The notes beneath the pieces were generated by a model that had not been told where the DNA came from, did no database searches, and saw only the letters and a program-made list of their open reading frames with translations. A stretch of 64,000 bases of DNA from Halobacterium zhouii (GTDB lineage: Archaea > Halobacteriota > Halobacteria > Halobacteriales > Halobacteriaceae), in the NCBI RefSeq assembly GCF_021249405.1, contig NZ_CP089593.1, positions 1,674,001 to 1,738,000 of the forward strand, given 5' to 3'. Both the position numbers and the translations under genes were made by a program. Shown piece by piece: positions 53,882-62,950 of this stretch (the first letter of the stretch is position 1; each line of letters begins with the position of its first letter).

Positions 53882-54508
53882 ATGCCATCCACGGTGGTCC
53901 ACGTGGCGTTCGGCGCGCTCGTCGCGACCGCGCTCCTCCGGGAGTTCGACGCGCCATCCCTCGCCGCAGTCTGTGGGTTCGCGGCGCTCCCCGACCTCGA
54001 CACGCTGCTCGGCATCTGGATCCACGGCGGCCACCGCGCCGTCCTCCACACGCTCCTGTTGCCCGCGCTCCTCGGCGCGCTCGTCTACTGGGACGCCCGC
54101 CGTGAGGATTCGTGGCTCCGGCGGCGGTTCGGCGAGAGGGGGTTCTATGTCGCTGGGGTCGGCGTGCTCGCGCTCCTGTTCGGCGGCATCCTCCCCGACC
54201 TGATGACCAACGGCGTGAACGCCTTCTACCCCCTGCAGGACCAGTTCTACACGCTCGACGGGAAACTCCACCTGTCGAACCAGCGCGGCGTCGTCCAGAC
54301 GTTCGTGGAGTTCGGCCGGGACGGCGGCGAGACGGTGGGCGGGACCACCGAGAACACGCACTACTACACGGGGTTCGACCCGACGAGAGGGAGCGAGCCC
54401 GAGAACGTAGAGCGCGTCTTCCCCGTCGTCTCCTCGGGCCTCCAGTTGGTCGTCGTGCTGACTTCGCTCGCAGCGGTGGTCGGCCGATTCCGGGAAGCCA
54501 AACGCTAA
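53882..54508 (+). CDS. Membrane-bound metal-dependent hydrolase (YdjM/DUF457-like)
   Basis: 208 residues with about five hydrophobic segments. PSTVVHVAFGALVATALL and FAALPDLDTLLG with HRAVLHTLLLPALLGAL show the HxxxD-type metal site of this family. GGILPDLMTNGVNAFYPL repeats the D/N motif. It is a membrane enzyme of unknown substrate. A GNAT acetyltransferase gene follows after 24 bp. Confidence 0.85.
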   Translation: MPSTVVHVAFGALVATALLREFDAPSLAAVCGFAALPDLDTLLGIWIHGGHRAVLHTLLLPALLGALVYWDARREDSWLRRRFGERGFYVAGVGVLALLFGGILPDLMTNGVNAFYPLQDQFYTLDGKLHLSNQRGVVQTFVEFGRDGGETVGGTTENTHYYTGFDPTRGSEPENVERVFPVVSSGLQLVVVLTSLAAVVGRFREAKR

Positions 54509-54532
54509 CCTGCGGGCGCGCTTCCTCGTCGC

Positions 54533-55048
54533 ATGGTCAGGCCGTACCGCGAATCCGACGCGGACGAACTCTGGAAACTCAAACGCGGGTTCGAGACGGG
54601 ACTCGGCGCCGGCACGGGCAGCGACGAGAAACAGGCGGCGTACGAGGCGAAGTTGAACGAGACGTACCGCGAGCGCTGGCTGGACTGGGTGGAGCGCTGC
54701 GTGGCCGAGAACGAACGCTGCGTGCAGGTCGCGGAGACCAGGAGCACGTCGGGGGCCGAGGACGCGTCGAGGAACAGTGAACTCGCCGGCTACGTGTTCG
54801 TCCTCCCGGAGTCGATGGCGTTCGTGTGGGACGCCGCCGTGCTGAACGAGGTGTTCGTCCGCCCGGACTGGCGCGGCACGGGCGCCGCGGACGATTTGAT
54901 GGCGGCGGCGCTCGCCGTTGCGCGCGAACAGGACCTCCCGCTCGACCGGATGGTGCTGGACGTCGACGGGGAGAACGAGCGAGCGCGGGCGTTCTACGAG
55001 CGACACGACTTCTCGCACTGGGGAGAGATGGTCGCACGAGACCTCTGA
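54533..55048 (+). CDS. GNAT family N-acetyltransferase
   Basis: A 171-residue GNAT. VRPYRESDADELWKLKRGF is the first helix region, ELAGYVFVLPE and AAVLNEVFVRPDWRGTG form the acetyl-CoA-binding motif A, and RARAFYERHDFSHWGEMV closes the fold. The acceptor is unknown. The short distance to the upstream hydrolase gene suggests cotranscription. Confidence 0.92.
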   Translation: MVRPYRESDADELWKLKRGFETGLGAGTGSDEKQAAYEAKLNETYRERWLDWVERCVAENERCVQVAETRSTSGAEDASRNSELAGYVFVLPESMAFVWDAAVLNEVFVRPDWRGTGAADDLMAAALAVAREQDLPLDRMVLDVDGENERARAFYERHDFSHWGEMVARDL

Positions 55049-55097
55049 GGCGAGATGGTCCCGCCGGGCCTCTGGGGCGGGAGGGCGGCCGGAGGTT

Positions 55098-55664
55098 CTA
55101 CGACGACGTCGTCACGCCGCCGAGCGCGCCGCCGATACCGCCGAAGACGACGGGGTAGACGATGCCGGCGAGGAGCGGAGCGAGCGCGTAATGCGGGTGG
55201 ATGCTCTCTGCGCCCGAGCCGTGCTGGAAGAGGAACACGCCGAGCACGGTGAACACGAGGTAGCCGATGACGACGCCGGCGCCCGCTCGCAGTCCGGTGT
55301 CGGCCGACCGGGCGTTCGCGGCGCGGGCGAGGACGAACCCGGCGACGGCCAGCAGAATCGGCGGGAGCAGGTAGAGCAGCGCGGGCGCGTCACCGCCTGC
55401 GATGAAGTTCGCTGACGCGCGACCACCGTCCTCGGGGTACGTGAACGGGACGAAGTGGGCGTTGTAGAACAGCCAGCCGACGGCCTTCCAGATCGGGATG
55501 CCGGTGCCGCCGAACAGTTCCACGACGAAGTTGTACGCATCGAGGGACTCGCGGACGTTCGCGGCCTGCCAGAGGTGCGTGACGAGGTAGCCGAAGAGGT
55601 ACGTCACCGTTCCGGCGAACGCACCGATTCCAGCGGTACCCGTGGAGGTTCGTGCGGTGGACAT
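55098..55664 (-). CDS. Multi-pass membrane protein, haloarchaeal (DUF7978-like)
   Basis: 188 residues with four to five helices: FAGTVTYLFGYLVTH, LLYLLPPILLAVAGFVLA, GAGVVIGYLVFTVLGVFLF and LLAGIVYPVVFGGIGGALGG. Between the first two lies FVVELFGGTGIPIWKAVGWLFYNAHFVPF. This pattern is common in haloarchaea as a small uncharacterised family (the DUF number is from memory). Possibly a transport or assembly protein. Confidence 0.75.
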   Translation of the reverse strand: MSTARTSTGTAGIGAFAGTVTYLFGYLVTHLWQAANVRESLDAYNFVVELFGGTGIPIWKAVGWLFYNAHFVPFTYPEDGGRASANFIAGGDAPALLYLLPPILLAVAGFVLARAANARSADTGLRAGAGVVIGYLVFTVLGVFLFQHGSGAESIHPHYALAPLLAGIVYPVVFGGIGGALGGVTTSS

Positions 55665-55730
55665 GGTCTGGTCTCGGTAAGGAAGTTAAAAAGCCGTTGT
55701 GGCCGTTCGGGGTGCGCCTGGGCGGTAACG

Positions 55731-56822
55731 TCACTCGTCGCCGGACTCCTCGTCGGAGTTCGCGCCGACGTCCCACTGCAACGTGACCGTCCACCGGTGG
55801 CGTCCGTCCTCAACCGACGAGTGCTCGGTCACGGACACGTCGCCGTCCGGACGCGGGCGGCCGCCGTCGCGTTGGCCTGCGGCGCGCCGTTCGCCGTCGT
55901 TGGCAGGCCGCATCTCTTCGTAGTGGCCGGCGACCTGCTCGCGGAGCCCCTGGAGGTACGCCGCGAGTTCGTCCCGGTTCATCGAGTCGTCGCGTTCGGT
56001 CTCGAAACTGGTCGCGCCGCGGCCGACGCCGCCGGGCCTCCCGGTGGAGTGGGCGCCGACGACGGCGTTGATGACGGCGCCGAGAAGGAGGACGAGCGAC
56101 GAGAAGTAGAGGTACGTGATGACCACGACGACGCCCCCGAAGAAACTCCCCGACCCGGGTTCGCTGAAGGAGAGGTACACCTGGAACAGCGCCTGGAAGA
56201 CGGCCCAGCCGACCGCCGCGAAGACGACGCCGGGCAGCACCTCCCGGACCTCGAGGTCGGTGTCGGGGAAGACGTAGTAGACCGGGAAGAATGCGACCAC
56301 GAGGCCGGCGACGAGTGCAAGCGGCGTCACCACGCCGAGGTACGGAATCACGTCGGAGAACACCGCGAACACGGCGCCGGCGGCCAGCATCGCGATGAGC
56401 GCGACAACCAGCGCGGTGAAGACGACGACGGCGTCACGGAGTTTGTCCGTGATGGAGTTGTTCGCCTCGGTCTCGTAGATCTCCGAGAACGCGGTGTCGA
56501 GCCCACGGAATATCTTGAACGTCCCCCAGACCAGGACAATCAGACCGATGATCGACGCGCCGCCCGTCGGCACCCCACCACCGAGCAGTTCCACGACGAC
56601 GTTCGCTATCGGCCCGGGGAGCCACTGCTCCGCAAGTTCCACGAGTCGCTCCTCGATACCGGCCCCGAACGCCGAGAGCAACAGGAACAGCAGGATGAGC
56701 ATTGGAACGAGCGAGACGAACGCGTTGTACGCGAGGCCTGCCGCCATGAACGCGACGTTCTTCTCCCCGAAGTCCGAGAAGACGCGTTCGGCGAACGTGT
56801 GCGCGCCGGAGAGCGTGACCAT
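55731..56822 (-). CDS. YihY/BrkB family membrane protein
   Basis: 363 residues with six helices of the YihY/BrkB family. KNVAFMAAGLAYNAFVSLVPMLILLFLLLS is a long helical start. IGLIVLVWGTFKIFRGLDTAFSEIYE is the family core. The acidic C-terminal tail (about 90 residues) is cytoplasmic. The family has no proven function; transport has been suggested. The second in-frame ATG (MVTLSGAHTF) fits the family better than an ATG six codons earlier. Confidence 0.88.
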   Translation of the reverse strand: MVTLSGAHTFAERVFSDFGEKNVAFMAAGLAYNAFVSLVPMLILLFLLLSAFGAGIEERLVELAEQWLPGPIANVVVELLGGGVPTGGASIIGLIVLVWGTFKIFRGLDTAFSEIYETEANNSITDKLRDAVVVFTALVVALIAMLAAGAVFAVFSDVIPYLGVVTPLALVAGLVVAFFPVYYVFPDTDLEVREVLPGVVFAAVGWAVFQALFQVYLSFSEPGSGSFFGGVVVVITYLYFSSLVLLLGAVINAVVGAHSTGRPGGVGRGATSFETERDDSMNRDELAAYLQGLREQVAGHYEEMRPANDGERRAAGQRDGGRPRPDGDVSVTEHSSVEDGRHRWTVTLQWDVGANSDEESGDE

Positions 56823-57114
56823 ACCACACGTTCGATTCACAACAGGAAAACTCGTGTGGCGGTGGCCGGGTTCAGAACGACCTCGTTGTGGGGTCGCTTC
56901 GTTTCCCGCTCGCTCTTTCCGTCGTCCTCACAGCGCTCGGACGACGCAGCTCACGGCTCGCTTCGCTCACCGTTCGAGCATTCCGTTGTCCTGCTTTCAG
57001 TCGGACAACGCGCGGCTCGCGGGTCGTTCCTCCCCGCTCGCTCAGTCTGTGAGCTCGCTTCGCTCGCCCACACGCTCCGCAACCACTAAACGCACCTCCG
57101 ACCTAGCACCGCCA
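56823..57114. other. Divergent intergenic region with self-complementary words
   Basis: Between the YihY-like gene (leftward) and rfcL (rightward). The segment contains GCTCGCTTCGCTC twice (around 56957 and 57053) and many short GAGCG/CGCTC pairs, similar to the variable part of the dispersed repeats. No ORF of protein-like composition is seen. Both promoters must be in here. Confidence 0.55.
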
Positions 57115-58602
57115 ATGGCAGACTGGACGGAGAAATACCGCCCGTCGACGCTCGCGGAGGTGCGCGGGAACGACAAGGCCCGCGACGCCTTCCGGGAGTG
57201 GGCGGAGACGTGGGACGACCACCGCGACGCGGTCGTCCTCCACGGGAGTCCCGGCGTCGGGAAGACGTCCGCGGCGCACGCGCTGGCCGAAGATAAGGGG
57301 TGGGACGTCATCGAGTTGAACGCGTCCGACCAGCGCACCGCCGACGTCGTCGAGCGCATCGCGGGGGAAGCGGCGAAGACCGGCACGCTCACCGGGGGGT
57401 CCGGCGGCCGGAAACTCGTCGTGATGGACGAGGCCGACAACCTCCACGGGAACGTCGACCGCGGCGGGTCGGCGGCCATCACACGCCTCGTGAAGGAGGC
57501 GACCCAGCCCATCGTGCTCATCGCCAACGAGTTCTACGACATGAGCAACGGCCTGCGGAACGCCGCAGAGGACATCGAGTTCCGGGACGTCTCGAAGCGC
57601 TCTATCGTGCCCGTACTACGGGATATCTGTCGGCGCGAGGGAATCGAGTACGAGGACGCGGCGCTCGACGCCATCGCCGAGCAGAACTCCGGCGACCTTC
57701 GGTCGGCCGTAAACGACCTCCAGGCGCTCGCCGAGGAAACCGAACTGCTCACCGAGGACGACGTCGTGATGGGTGACCGGGACCGCTCGGAGGGCATCTT
57801 CGACTTCCTCGACGACGCCATCAAGCACCTGAGCGCGCAGGAAGCCCTCGAAGCGTCCTACGACGTGGACGAGACGCCGGACGACCTCATCAACTGGGTG
57901 GAGGACAACGTCCCGAAGGACTACCACGGGGAGGAACTCGCGACCGCCTACGAGTTCCTCTCGAACGCGGACGTCTGGCTCGGCCGGGTGCGAGCGACCC
58001 AGAACTACTCCTACTGGCGGTACGCGACGGACAACATCACGGCCGGCGTGGCCGCCGCGCGCCAGAACGACCACGGCGGGTGGACCCGCTACGGCGCGCC
58101 CTCCTACTGGCGGAAACTCGGGAGTTCGCGGTCGACCCGCGAGAAACGCGACTACGTCGCGCGTCACATCGCCGAAACCTCGGGGTGTAGCATGTCGACG
58201 GCGCGAAACGAGGTGCTGCCGTTCCTCTCGGTGATGACCCACCACTGCAAGAACCGTGAGTTGACAGTGGCGATGACGGCGGCCTACGACCTCGACGCCG
58301 AGCACGTCTCCTTTATCACCGGGTCGGGGGAGACGACGAACAAGGTCGAATCCATCGTCGAGGACGCCGCAGAACTGCGGAGCACCGAGGCCGTCGAGCA
58401 CTCCGGCGGTGCGTTCGAGGGCGCGACGCGGGACGCGAACGACAGCCCCGTCGAAGCAGGCAACAGCGGCGTCGAGGACGACGGTGACGAGAACGACACC
58501 GGCGGGAGCGACGTGCTCGTCGACGAGGACACGAACGCAGACGAAGAGGCGAAGTCGGCCGAGGAGGACGAAGACCAGTCCGGACTCGACGAGTTCTTCT
58601 AG
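57115..58602 (+). CDS. rfcL: Replication factor C large subunit
   Basis: A 495-residue clamp-loader subunit for PCNA. WTEKYRPSTLAEVRGN opens the AAA+ domain; Walker A is GSPGVGKTS and Walker B is VVMDEADN. LRNAAEDIEFRDV and DLRSAVNDLQAL belong to the lid. The C-terminal collar region follows, then an acidic tail of about 90 residues that ends QSGLDEFF, a perfect PCNA-interacting (PIP) box. The stop shares a CTAG with the stop of the convergent ABC permease gene. Confidence 0.96.
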   Translation: MADWTEKYRPSTLAEVRGNDKARDAFREWAETWDDHRDAVVLHGSPGVGKTSAAHALAEDKGWDVIELNASDQRTADVVERIAGEAAKTGTLTGGSGGRKLVVMDEADNLHGNVDRGGSAAITRLVKEATQPIVLIANEFYDMSNGLRNAAEDIEFRDVSKRSIVPVLRDICRREGIEYEDAALDAIAEQNSGDLRSAVNDLQALAEETELLTEDDVVMGDRDRSEGIFDFLDDAIKHLSAQEALEASYDVDETPDDLINWVEDNVPKDYHGEELATAYEFLSNADVWLGRVRATQNYSYWRYATDNITAGVAAARQNDHGGWTRYGAPSYWRKLGSSRSTREKRDYVARHIAETSGCSMSTARNEVLPFLSVMTHHCKNRELTVAMTAAYDLDAEHVSFITGSGETTNKVESIVEDAAELRSTEAVEHSGGAFEGATRDANDSPVEAGNSGVEDDGDENDTGGSDVLVDEDTNADEEAKSAEEDEDQSGLDEFF

Positions 58603-59543
58603 TCGGCCGGCGTCCGGCCGCCGGCGGAGCCGCCGACCCCGGGGATGGCGACCCTCCTTGCGACCCACTCCATGGTGGTCGTCGCGGACAACACGAGCAC
58701 GAGGTAGAAGACGCCGGCCAGCAGGAACAGGTCGAGGAACCGGAAGTTCTCGTAGGCTGCCTGCTCGGCGACGTGGTAGAGTTCGGTGACGGTGATGAAC
58801 GACGCCAGCGACGAGTACTTCACGAGGTAGACGAGTTCGTTCGTCCACGACGGGATGGCGTACCGGAGCGCCTGCGGCAGGACGACGTGCCGGATGCCAC
58901 CGAGCTGTGAGAGGCCGACCGACCGCGCCGCCGTCAACTGCCCGGAGGGAACGCCCTCGATGGCGCCCCGGATGTACTCCGCCTGGTAGGCGGCGCTGTT
59001 GATGGTGAACCCGACGATGGCGACCCAGACCGCCTGCGGCGGGACGATTCCGCTGCCGACGAAGGGGACGCCGGCGAACCATCGGGACAGCGGGAGCGCG
59101 TAGTACAGCACGAACAACTGGACGAGCAGCGGCGTCCCGCGGATGAGTTCGACGAACCCGAGTGCGACCCACCCGGTCACGTGGCCGTAGACGCGGGCCA
59201 CCGACACGGGCACCGCGATGACGAACCCGAGGGCGATACCCAGAATCGTGAGAATGACCGTGAGCCACGCCCCGCTGGCGAACGCGGGGAGGTACGTGGC
59301 CGCGAACGACGCCGACGCGAAGAACTGGGCCACCCACTCGACCGGCACGCCGAGGACGCCGAGTCCCGACGCTAGCTCGCGGAGCGCGGTGGCTGCGTCG
59401 GCGAGCGGGGCCGGCGGCACGAACGGTTCGCCCCGGGGAGCTAGAACGCCACCGAACCAGTCGTTGAGCAGTCGGAGCCCGAGCCACACCCAGAACACCG
59501 CGAGGATGGCGTCCCGGGCGACGGTCTGCGCGCTCCGGCTCAT
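58599..59543 (-). CDS. Polar amino acid ABC transporter, permease
   Basis: A 314-residue HisM/GlnP-type permease. TM helices such as AWLTVILTILGIALGFVIAV and YLVKYSSLASFITV are present. The EAA-type coupling loop holds ARSVGLSQLGGIRHVVLPQ, which contacts the ATPase. The N-terminal extra 90 residues contain a further helix, so the chain is longer than the second permease. It overlaps the ATPase gene upstream by four bases. Confidence 0.93.
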   Translation of the reverse strand: MSRSAQTVARDAILAVFWVWLGLRLLNDWFGGVLAPRGEPFVPPAPLADAATALRELASGLGVLGVPVEWVAQFFASASFAATYLPAFASGAWLTVILTILGIALGFVIAVPVSVARVYGHVTGWVALGFVELIRGTPLLVQLFVLYYALPLSRWFAGVPFVGSGIVPPQAVWVAIVGFTINSAAYQAEYIRGAIEGVPSGQLTAARSVGLSQLGGIRHVVLPQALRYAIPSWTNELVYLVKYSSLASFITVTELYHVAEQAAYENFRFLDLFLLAGVFYLVLVLSATTTMEWVARRVAIPGVGGSAGGRTPAD

Positions 59544-60286
59544 TGCCCGCCGTGGAGCTGGGTAAGCCGGCTGAGGAACGACGCCGTGCGCTCGTTCTCG
59601 GGGCGTTCGAACAGCTGTTCGGGCGGCCCGTGTTCGACGAGGCGGCCGTCCTCGAGGAACATGATGTCGGTCGCGGCCTGCCGCGCGAACCCCATCTCGT
59701 GGGTCACGACGAGCATCGTCATCCCCTCCTCGGCGAGTTCCCGCATGACCTCGAGCACTTCACCGATGAGTTCGGGGTCGAGCGCCGACGTCGGTTCGTC
59801 GAACAGCATCAGCTTCGGATCCATGGCGAGCGCCCGGGCGATGCCGACGCGCTGCTGCTGGCCGCCAGAAAGCTCCGCGGGATAGGAGTCGGCCTGGTCG
59901 GCCAAGCCCACGCGCTCGAGTTCCGCCGTGGCGCGCTCGCTGGCCTCCTGCTTGGAGAACCCGCGCACGCGCCGGAGGCCGAGGCTGACGTTCTGCTCGG
60001 CGGTGAGGTGCGCGAACAGGTTGAAATCCTGGAACACCATGCCGACCTCCCGGCGCAGGTCGTCGGCGTCCATCTCGTAGACGGACTGGCCGTCGAGGAG
60101 GATGTCGCCGTCGTCGATCTCCGTGAGACGGTTGATACACCGGAGCATCGTGGACTTTCCGGATCCAGAGGGGCCGACGAGCACCTGGACGTCCTGTCTG
60201 TCCATGTCGAAGGAGATGCCCTTCAGTACCTCCTCGTCGCCGTAGCTCTGGTAGACGCCGTCGACGCGGAGCAGTTGGTCCGGCAT
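59540..60286 (-). CDS. Polar amino acid ABC transporter, ATP-binding protein
   Basis: A 248-residue GlnQ/HisP-type ATPase. Walker A is GPSGSGKST, the Q-loop is MVFQDFNLF, the signature is LSGGQQQR, Walker B is LMLFDEPTSALD, and the H-loop is VVTHEMGF. It powers amino acid import for the two permeases either side. Its ATG is two bases after the stop of the following upstream permease gene, and its own stop overlaps the next start. Confidence 0.96.
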   Translation of the reverse strand: MPDQLLRVDGVYQSYGDEEVLKGISFDMDRQDVQVLVGPSGSGKSTMLRCINRLTEIDDGDILLDGQSVYEMDADDLRREVGMVFQDFNLFAHLTAEQNVSLGLRRVRGFSKQEASERATAELERVGLADQADSYPAELSGGQQQRVGIARALAMDPKLMLFDEPTSALDPELIGEVLEVMRELAEEGMTMLVVTHEMGFARQAATDIMFLEDGRLVEHGPPEQLFERPENERTASFLSRLTQLHGGQ

Positions 60287-60288
60287 GG

Positions 60289-60975
60289 TCAGTTGCCTCC
60301 GGGAACGGCGACCCGTCTGTTGAGCGCTTCGATGCCGCGGTTGACCGTCACGGTCAACACGAAGTAGATGAGTGACGCCGCGAGGAACACCTCGAGGGCG
60401 GCGGTCGTCTGGATGGAGAACAGGTCGTTGCTCTTCTTGAGGAGTTCCGCGACGCCGATGGCGTACGCGATGCTGGTGTCCTTCAGAACGATGGTGAACT
60501 CGTTCTGGAACCCCGGCACCGACCGCCGCAGCGCCTGCGGCAGGACGACGTGCCGGATGGCGCCCAGTTTCGAGAGGCCGACCGACCGCGCGGCCTCGAG
60601 TTGGCCGCCGCCGACGCTCTCGATGGCGCCCCGGAATATCTGGCTCTGATAGGCGGCCGACCGGACGCCCAGCGCCACCGTCGCGGCGAGGAACGCCGGC
60701 GAGAGACCGACCGCGAAATACGTGATGGCGATGATGACCAGGATGGGCGTGCCGCGGATAGCGACGCCGAGCGGCCGCACCACGCCCCGGGAGTACTTCC
60801 CGCCGTAGGCCTCGACGACGCCAGCCGGGAGTCCGAGGACGAATCCGAGCACGATGCTGAAGAACGTCAGCAGCACCGCGATACGCGTGCCTGCCACGAA
60901 GAATTCCCGCTGCTGCCAGACGAACTGCCAGTCGCTATCGGCGGCGGCTTGCGCCAGTACGAGCAGCCAGTTCAT
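60289..60975 (-). CDS. Polar amino acid ABC transporter, second permease
   Basis: 228 residues of HisM/GlnP type. ARSVGLSKLGAIRHVVLPQA is the coupling loop, and AVLLTFFSIVLGFVLGLPAGVVEAY and ALEVFLAASLIYFVLTVTVN are helices. The N-terminus MNWLLVLAQAAADSDW is short. Together with the longer permease it should form the heterodimeric membrane channel. Five bases separate it from the binding-protein gene. Confidence 0.94.
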   Translation of the reverse strand: MNWLLVLAQAAADSDWQFVWQQREFFVAGTRIAVLLTFFSIVLGFVLGLPAGVVEAYGGKYSRGVVRPLGVAIRGTPILVIIAITYFAVGLSPAFLAATVALGVRSAAYQSQIFRGAIESVGGGQLEAARSVGLSKLGAIRHVVLPQALRRSVPGFQNEFTIVLKDTSIAYAIGVAELLKKSNDLFSIQTTAALEVFLAASLIYFVLTVTVNRGIEALNRRVAVPGGN

Positions 60976-60980
60976 GCGTC

Positions 60981-61784
60981 TTAGTTATCGCTGCCTGCCG
61001 TCTCAGGGAGCCACTCGGATTCGATTTCATCGTACGTGCCGTTCTCACGGACGGTCTCGAGGCCGTCGTTGAGCGCGCTCTGAACTTCGGAGGCGTTCTC
61101 CTGAACGCCGAAGCCGTACTGCTCGTTGGTCTCGATGGTGAACGCCATGACGACCGGCCGGTCCTGGATGAACGTCTCCGCGACGGGCGTGTCGATGATC
61201 ACAGCGTCCGTGTTCCCGTTCACGAGATCCTCGATGGCGAGCACGTAGTTCTCGTAGGTGGTCGCCTGTGACTCGCTGATGGTGCCGTCGTCGACGAGTG
61301 CCTGCATCTGGTTGGCACCAGTGGTGCCGGACTGGGCGCCGATGGGGTGGTCTGCGAGGTCGTCCGTCGAGTTCGGCTGGAACTCTCCACCCTCCCGCAC
61401 GAGGACGGCCTGGTTGGCGTCGTAGTACGGGTTCGTGAAGTCGATAGTCTGGTCGCGTTCCTCGTTGATGGTCATCGCGGCGGCGATGACGTCGATGCGG
61501 TCGTTGGCGAGCGCGGTGGTGAGTTGGCCGAACTCGAGGTCCTCCCACTCGCCGAGTTCGTAGTCGGTCTGTTCGACGACTGCCGATAGCAGGTCGATGT
61601 CGAAGCCGACGAGTTCGCCGTTCTCGTTGACGAACTCGAACGGAGGGAACCCGGAGGCCGTTCCGGGAACGAGGGTGTTGCTCCCTCCGCCGTCTCCTGT
61701 CAGCTCCGAGCAACCTGCTACCGAGAGCGCCACGGCGGTCCCACCGATGCTCTTCAGGAACGTCCGCCTGTCAGTACTATCCAT
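60981..61784 (-). CDS. Amino acid ABC transporter, substrate-binding Tat lipoprotein
   Basis: A 267-residue type II periplasmic binding-like protein. The N-terminus has a Tat motif (RRTFLK) and a lipobox ending SVAGC, so it is exported folded and anchored outside. GFDIDLLSAVVEQ, AAAMTINEERDQTIDFTNPYY and GAQSGTTGANQ are the amino-acid-binding signatures. It is the first gene of the four-gene transporter operon, whose promoter lies between it and ctaA. An ATG 24 codons upstream is rejected because it would bury the twin Arg. Confidence 0.95.
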   Translation of the reverse strand: MDSTDRRTFLKSIGGTAVALSVAGCSELTGDGGGSNTLVPGTASGFPPFEFVNENGELVGFDIDLLSAVVEQTDYELGEWEDLEFGQLTTALANDRIDVIAAAMTINEERDQTIDFTNPYYDANQAVLVREGGEFQPNSTDDLADHPIGAQSGTTGANQMQALVDDGTISESQATTYENYVLAIEDLVNGNTDAVIIDTPVAETFIQDRPVVMAFTIETNEQYGFGVQENASEVQSALNDGLETVRENGTYDEIESEWLPETAGSDN

Positions 61785-61916
61785 CGTACAGAGGATAAAC
61801 AGCCGAACATCCTTGAGGTTCGTTTTCAGGTAAGTACGGAATATTGCCCGAATCAAGCCCCGAAACGTGTATTTACTGACGTTCTAGAGACGTCAGACTA
61901 GATAGTATTCCGGCAG

Positions 61917-62774
61917 TCAGTCGGCGTCGGTGCGAGCGCTGGCGCGCTCGGCTGCGGTGTCTGTGACGTCGGCTCGCGCGGCGAACAGGAAACACGCGGC
62001 GAGGAGACCAGCGAGAACGTAGTACGCAACCTGGACAGCCGGCGAGAACGAGACGATTCCGGTCCCGAGGAGGATCTGGAGCGTGACGAGCGTGACGGCT
62101 GCGGCGGTCGCACGGGCGGCGCGCACCGCGCCGCGACGGACGGCCCACACGAACGCGACGAGCGCGGCGGTGAATGCGAGCAACTCGAAGGCGTGGTGGA
62201 CCATCTGGACGCGTAGGCCGTACACCGAGAACAGCGTGTTCCGGCTGAACGCGAGTTCGAGCGGGAGGACCGCGAGGCCTGCGAGCGCGGCGGTGCGAAC
62301 GCGCCCGAGGCCGCCGCGGACGCCCTCGAGTTCGCGCACGCGGAGCGTGGTGTAGATGAGCGCGGCGTAGATGGCGAGCGCAGCGAGGTGGTGGATCGCC
62401 TGCGTGATGGGCGCGTACCCCCACGGGACGAGGCCGCTGAACGTCACCGTGGTGCCGCCGAGGATCACCTGGATGGGGAGTAAGACGACGGCGAGGAGGC
62501 CGCCCAGGCGGACGTCGCGTTCGTCGTAGTAGCGCCACGCCGCGAGGCCGGTGCCGACGATGAAGAAGCCGACGACCATGGCGACGAAGCGGTGGAACCA
62601 CTCGATGAAGTCGTGGAGCGGAAGTCCGAACGGCAGCAGCTGGCCGTTGCAGTACGGCCACTGCAGGCCGCAGGTCGCTCCTGAAGCGGAGACGGCGGTG
62701 AACTCACCGAGCAGGATGAGGACGTACGTGAGCGCGGTGGTGGCGAGCGCGAGGAGGTACGTTCGGCGTCCCAT
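61917..62774 (-). CDS. ctaA: Heme A synthase (CtaA/Cox15)
   Basis: A 285-residue membrane enzyme that oxidises the methyl group of heme O to give heme A for terminal oxidases. [23 protein letters not shown] has the paired Cys typical of the family, and [30 protein letters not shown] and [11 protein letters not shown] supply the conserved His ligands for heme. About eight helices are seen. The start giving [10 protein letters not shown] places TM1 correctly. Confidence 0.93.
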   Translation of the reverse strand: MGRRTYLLALATTALTYVLILLGEFTAVSASGATCGLQWPYCNGQLLPFGLPLHDFIEWFHRFVAMVVGFFIVGTGLAAWRYYDERDVRLGGLLAVVLLPIQVILGGTTVTFSGLVPWGYAPITQAIHHLAALAIYAALIYTTLRVRELEGVRGGLGRVRTAALAGLAVLPLELAFSRNTLFSVYGLRVQMVHHAFELLAFTAALVAFVWAVRRGAVRAARATAAAVTLVTLQILLGTGIVSFSPAVQVAYYVLAGLLAACFLFAARADVTDTAAERASARTDAD

Positions 62775-62950
62775 GTCGCGTCACAGTTCCCGCCGTCGGT
62801 ACGTATGCGTGTCGTTTCCGACCGTCGGTTCGGACGTCGGTCGTCCGCGGCGCGCTCGGCAACGCCGCGGCCGCCGGATTCGACACACGACGAACGCGAC
62901 GTTCGACGCATTGGGATAGGTTTTTGGCCGTCGGCACGGCACGGGAGTTC

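Noticed and set aside
52748..55018. 756-codon minus-strand open frame
   Set aside because: It crosses mvaS, the HTH regulator and the hydrolase in a wrong phase and is low complexity; the real genes explain all of it.
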